In this document: positions 62,446 to 64,000 of the stretch, piece by piece | Numbering within the stretch: position 1 is the stretch's first letter | Layout of the letters: every line of letters begins with the position of its first letter | Assembly: GCF_004138325.1 (NCBI RefSeq) | Contig: NZ_SBLB01000013.1 | Span: 47,789 to 111,788, forward strand | Direction of reading: 5' to 3' | Source: Spirosoma sordidisoli | GTDB taxonomy: Bacteria > Bacteroidota > Bacteroidia > Cytophagales > Spirosomataceae | DNA length: 64,000 bases | Notes under the pieces: model-generated | Seen by the model: only the letters and a program-made list of their open reading frames with translations | What the model was told of the DNA's origin: nothing | Database searches by the model: none | Position numbers and translations under genes: made by a program

Positions 62446-62837
62446 TTTATCCGTCTTTCCCAGCACCGACTTGGTTCAAACCTGATGCCGGGCGAGACAT
62501 TGCTTAATACGTTTATTATTAGTGGCAATCCGCCTTTAACTTTACTCAGTAGTCCCTTTTGACTTGTAACAGTATAGTAGTGAATATAGAAGCACAGATG
62601 TATATCAGTCCGTTGTTACCAATGATTCTTTTCTGCCCCTTGGTCAGTTATTGGCGAAATGCAGGGCTCTTGATGACTGAAATTACTACGTAACCTACGA
62701 CAATACTCTCACATAGCAAGTATTTAGCAAATTATACTTAGCTTTAGAATAAATTAACTTTAAACTAATATAAGTAACCAAAAGATTTTAATATGCAATA
62801 AAGGTAACTTTACGCCTTTTATACTACCTACTTATCG
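62446..62837. other. Intergenic region with half copy R5
   Basis: 392 bp, A/T-rich, no gene. Holds the partial palindromic element at 62598-62687. Confidence 0.4.
62598..62687 (+). repeat. ~165 bp palindromic element, 3' half copy R5
   Basis: TATATCAGTCCGTTG, TTCTTTTCTGCCCCTTGG, CAGTTATTGGCGAAATGC and TGACTGAAATTAC correspond to the right half of R2 and R3. The left half is missing. Confidence 0.6.
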
Positions 62838-63377
62838 ATGGCAGTATCACCGTCTACTTTTGTCTGGGAGGACCAACACTTTGTTATTCCGTTTGGCGTC
62901 ATGCATTCCCGGGCTATTCGCAGCCAGCCGGGCGAGTTAGTTAATTTTGAGGTGTGCTCTTTCAACCATTATGCTACCCTCGATCTGCCTGCTTTGCAGG
63001 ACTGGTACCGGGGCGCCACCTTTTGGGAGTTATTCCGCCAGGACGCCCGGCAGGGTTTGTTTCTAGCCTACCAACGCGTTCTCTCATCAGCCGTGACCCA
63101 GGAAGAAATATATTACTCGCCTGCTACCGGCAAAGAGTACTATTCGCTGCTCAAGCCCTGGCAGGATGGCGTATTAGCCATTGGATTAGCTCTGGACCGT
63201 CTGGACCAGCTTGATCAGCCGAAAACGCTGGTACTGCAGTCCCAGCCAGGTCCCCCACCCGCCTCCAATTGCATGCCGTCAGCTCAACCCGACCCTAGGA
63301 TTACTTCTCTAAGCCGGCAAATGACCGCCTGCCAAAAGGTTGTTTATAGCTACTGCCAGACTTTGTTCAGCGTCTGA
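62838..63377 (+). CDS. PAS-like protein (N-terminal sensor part)
   Basis: 179 aa. The region RGATFWELFRQDARQGLFLAYQ and VLSSAVTQEEIYYSPATGKEYYSLL, with VLAIGLALDRLDQ after it, reads like the PAS-fold seen before kinases in Spirosoma-type genomes. A proline-rich tail (PGPPPASNCMPSAQP) follows and there is no output domain. A stand-alone sensor or a fragment of a larger protein. Confidence 0.45.
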   Translation: MAVSPSTFVWEDQHFVIPFGVMHSRAIRSQPGELVNFEVCSFNHYATLDLPALQDWYRGATFWELFRQDARQGLFLAYQRVLSSAVTQEEIYYSPATGKEYYSLLKPWQDGVLAIGLALDRLDQLDQPKTLVLQSQPGPPPASNCMPSAQPDPRITSLSRQMTACQKVVYSYCQTLFSV

Positions 63378-63460
63378 CGACTCAACTTTACCCGTCAGTT
63401 CGAAATGGGGTGGTTAGTGGTTTATGCTCCCTTCCCACCTTATACATAGTTTAATTGACC

Positions 63461-63742
63461 ATGAAAACGTCGGCTGAACAACTTATTTCCAATCTACAGG
63501 AGATTATCGCTCTGAAGCAGATCAATTTAATCCGGATCTACCACGTCGACTCCTCAGCCGCTGCCGGCTCTGTGGCGCTACACCAGCAGAGTGCCATCTG
63601 GTCATTTGGCAGTGAGTTCATCAAACTGGAGCAAACTGTATATCCCGTCCAGCAGGTACTGGCTTTTTACAACACGGATAACGTTCTCTCGCTCTATGTT
63701 CATAGCTTCGTGCCTCGTTCATACGGCCGCTTAATCACCTAA
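63461..63742 (+). CDS. Hypothetical protein
   Basis: 93 aa from the ATG at 63461. EQLISNLQEIIALKQINLIRIYHVDSS and EQTVYPVQQVLAFYNTDNVLSLYVHS; no family recognised. It follows the PAS-like gene on the same strand. Confidence 0.45.
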   Translation: MKTSAEQLISNLQEIIALKQINLIRIYHVDSSAAAGSVALHQQSAIWSFGSEFIKLEQTVYPVQQVLAFYNTDNVLSLYVHSFVPRSYGRLIT

Positions 63743-63874
63743 CGGGCAACTAACGAGGATCTAAACGAGCCCCCATCAGGCGGGCCGATATAGTTTACAT
63801 AGAAAATCTAACGTATAGCTACCTATCGTTCAAAACATTAGGTCATCTTTGAGTGCACACTCCTCTCTTTCCTA

Positions 63875-64000
63875 ATGGATGAGCTCTCAACCAATCAGGC
63901 CGATGACCTCCTAAACTATCCTTTACGGATTCACTCACTGACGGAGCAACCCGCTTCGGCAGACTCGTTGGCTACCCATTCTTCTGGGGCGATTGTGACG
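63875..64000 (+). CDS. Partial gene at right edge
   Basis: An open frame of 42 codons starts MDELSTNQADDLLNYPLRIH and is cut by the window end. Too little is visible to name a family. Confidence 0.35.
   Translation, partial: MDELSTNQADDLLNYPLRIHSLTEQPASADSLATHSSGAIVT

Noticed and set aside
1..64000. CRISPR arrays, rRNA or tRNA genes
   Set aside because: I saw no regularly spaced repeats of 25-40 bp, no rRNA-like stretch and no cloverleaf with TTCGAATC-type T-loop in the gaps read; a tRNA scan was not possible.

Overview
The window looks like chromosome of a Bacteroidota bacterium of the order Cytophagales, close to Spirosoma and its relatives. The signs are promoter -7 elements of the TAnnTTTG type, starts without Shine-Dalgarno sites, LytS/LytTR two-component genes, PorT-like outer-membrane barrels, a type IX-secretion-like C-terminal domain, many lipoproteins, HxlR/SDR pairs and Crp/Fnr-RidA pairs. 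The genus is inferred from gene content only.

Layout. 0-3 kb: a PaoABC/YagTSR-type molybdenum hydroxylase operon on the minus strand, cut by the left edge. 3-7.7 kb: cyclophilin-like protein, AraC regulator, Crp/Fnr regulator with ridA, and a RES/Xre toxin-antitoxin pair. 8-11 kb: a degraded zone with an IS1-family element and gene fragments. 11-19 kb: NAD(P)-dependent reductases/epimerases with their regulators (WYL, AraC, HxlR). 19-26 kb: Cdd1-like protein, APH(3')-like kinase, a head-to-head scar between a broken epimerase and a broken umuC, an intact BLUF photoreceptor, and a mobC/relaxase remnant. 26-34.3 kb: lipoproteins, a membrane LytTR regulator, a hydrolase, a DUF418 protein and a ZU5 lipoprotein. 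35-37 kb: an orphan H-NOX haem sensor and a hydrolase. 38-42.3 kb: a compact cassette of exported proteins. 42-47 kb: mostly small genes and pseudogenes. 47.4-53.4 kb: a mobilization module (ArdC, BfmA/BtgA-like protein, DUF5712-type relaxase, VirD4/TraG coupling protein) with no integrase, replication gene or type IV secretion genes in view. 53.4-64 kb: AraC/NmrA divergent pair, LytS-LytTR system, CsgG-like protein, PorT-like barrel, zinc metallopeptidase lipoprotein, HxlR regulator, a PAS-like protein and a gene running off the right edge.

The least explained material is non-coding. (1) A roughly 160-170 bp imperfect palindrome with near-identical ends (GGnAnTTTC / GAAATTACC) occurs in four full and one half copy, in both orientations. 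Two copies abut gene fragments (a LytS kinase and a second BLUF gene), which suggests a MITE-like mobile element. (2) A small hairpin, GTCTC-loop-GAGAC with loop motif AACGCTCC, occurs about seven times, always on the plus strand, and one copy has a compensatory stem change. In three places it ends a longer repeated block. (3) Two promoters 54 kb apart share the same pair of CRP-like boxes, 23 bp apart, at the same distance from an AACTTTG element. One lies between the Crp/Fnr gene and ridA.

Many genes are broken by single frameshifts or internal stops (PH-domain, VOC, SnoaL, SDR, DUF1016, ArdC, insB). The region therefore reads as an accessory part of the chromosome undergoing rearrangement and decay.
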